From the NCBI GenBank assembly GCA_030220185.1, contig JASPKZ010003424.1, forward strand, positions 1,054,001-1,118,000: DNA of 64,000 bases, read 5' to 3'. Below are positions 63,440-64,000 of the stretch, one piece after another (the first letter of the stretch is position 1; each line of letters opens with the position of its first letter). This DNA is from Diploptera punctata. Its lineage: Eukaryota > Arthropoda > Insecta > Blattodea > Blaberidae. The translations under genes and the position numbers were made by a program. Below the pieces are notes generated by a model. That model saw nothing but the letters and a program-made list of their open reading frames with translations, was not told the DNA's origin and made no database searches.

Positions 63440-63600
63440 CATGGAATTGAATTTTTGTGAAGTAGTGGCTTCTGGTTGGGATAACCAGATATAACGGCTG
63501 TGGATCCAACACGCTACCTTCATGTCATTCTTATACTGGAAGGAGGTAGGTCAGACAAGCCATGGATTTTTAGTAAGTTCTTGTGTTTGTCGTGTGATTT
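63440..63600 (+). mobile_element. SINE F-like fragment
   Basis: gtggcttctggttgggataac, cagatataacggctgtggat, ccaacacgctaccttcatg, ggaggtaggtcagacaagcc and catggatttttagtaagt parallel 57845-57990. Confidence 0.45.
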
Positions 63601-64000
63601 ATGAAGATCGCTGGTTTTAATTTTAACGATGCTGTGAAGTAATAGAATGATTACTGGTAATCCAGAGTTTCCCTTATGATACAAAGAAATGGTGAATTTT
63701 ATGAAATTATTCTTGATAATGAAATTCCAATCCAGAATTTTCCCTTTACCACTAAGGAAAGCCAGGAAAATTCTCAGTCAGGTTGGTCTTCACTGGAGTT
63801 TGATCCAAAATCCTCCCGAATACGAGTCTCAAACGCTACCGCATGAACCAATTCGCCCTTTAGTTTTTGCACATTGTTTCCATAACTTAGCTTCTATAGC
63901 TTATCTCTTTTAATTGAATTAATCGGATAAATACGCTGTAAATGCAGTGGATAAAATTGTTTTATTTAGTGAGCTGGTACGTTCAGTTATTTTGTCTATT
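63601..64000. other. No recognisable feature
   Basis: A 74-codon plus frame (63689-63913) has no motif that I recognise. Confidence 0.4.

Overview
This is AT-rich eukaryotic nuclear DNA, almost certainly from an insect. The non-LTR retrotransposon tails (ending in motifs such as RRLRWAGHVARM and KRPVGRPRMRW), the tRNA-derived SINE with a long TCATCA stretch and a GGATGG-type tail, and the abundance of (AAT)n, (GA)n and (GT)n arrays resemble cockroach genomes (Blattodea, possibly Periplaneta). The species is an inference; the eukaryotic mobile-element content is seen directly. I find no convincing host gene, no rRNA, no CRISPR array and no prokaryotic operon.

The window is an intergenic or intronic region built by repeated insertion. 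It holds: (1) 5'-truncated LINEs of at least six groups, called families 1 to 6 here, plus R1/Jockey-like C-termini, with two long partial reading frames at 20842-21456 (+) and 45686-46279 (+); (2) tRNA-derived SINEs in several groups, called A, C, D, E, F and G here; (3) degraded Tc1/mariner transposases; (4) three pogo/Tigger-like deletion derivatives with CAGTAAAA ends and TA target duplications; (5) a hAT-type MITE with an 8-bp target duplication and an internal 64-bp minisatellite; (6) a TTAA-flanked MITE; (7) a Penelope-like GIY-YIG fragment; (8) several long foldbacks.

Layout. 1-5 kb: mariner, LINE and Tc1 relics, then two unclassified repeat families (H and I). 6.6-9.2 kb: hAT MITE, a tRNA-like palindrome, family I. 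9-18 kb: LINE scraps, a Penelope endonuclease fragment, SINEs. 18.5-22.6 kb: compound microsatellite, pogo element, the longest LINE ORF, TTAA MITE. 26-29.6 kb: a Tc3-like transposase split by a LINE, and a LINE inside a LINE. 32-38.5 kb: family I, a three-level nest, and a perfect 132-bp inverted repeat. 38.5-49.5 kb: SINEs, LINEs, a third pogo element, the best-preserved reverse transcriptase. 50-58.6 kb: a second foldback, a mariner split by a LINE, SINE-in-SINE, the second pogo copy. 59-62 kb: a tRNA-Tyr pseudogene, an unidentified foldback, a structured GC-rich segment, and a third foldback of the 38.3-kb type.

The best candidate for something noteworthy is the foldback family at 38174-38476, 49942-50225 and 61638-61847. 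Each copy carries, on one or both arms, a hammerhead-ribozyme-like core (CTGANGA, helix, GAAAC, GTC), with one constant extra U that departs from the textbook consensus. The genes here do not cooperate in a pathway; the window is a record of transposition.
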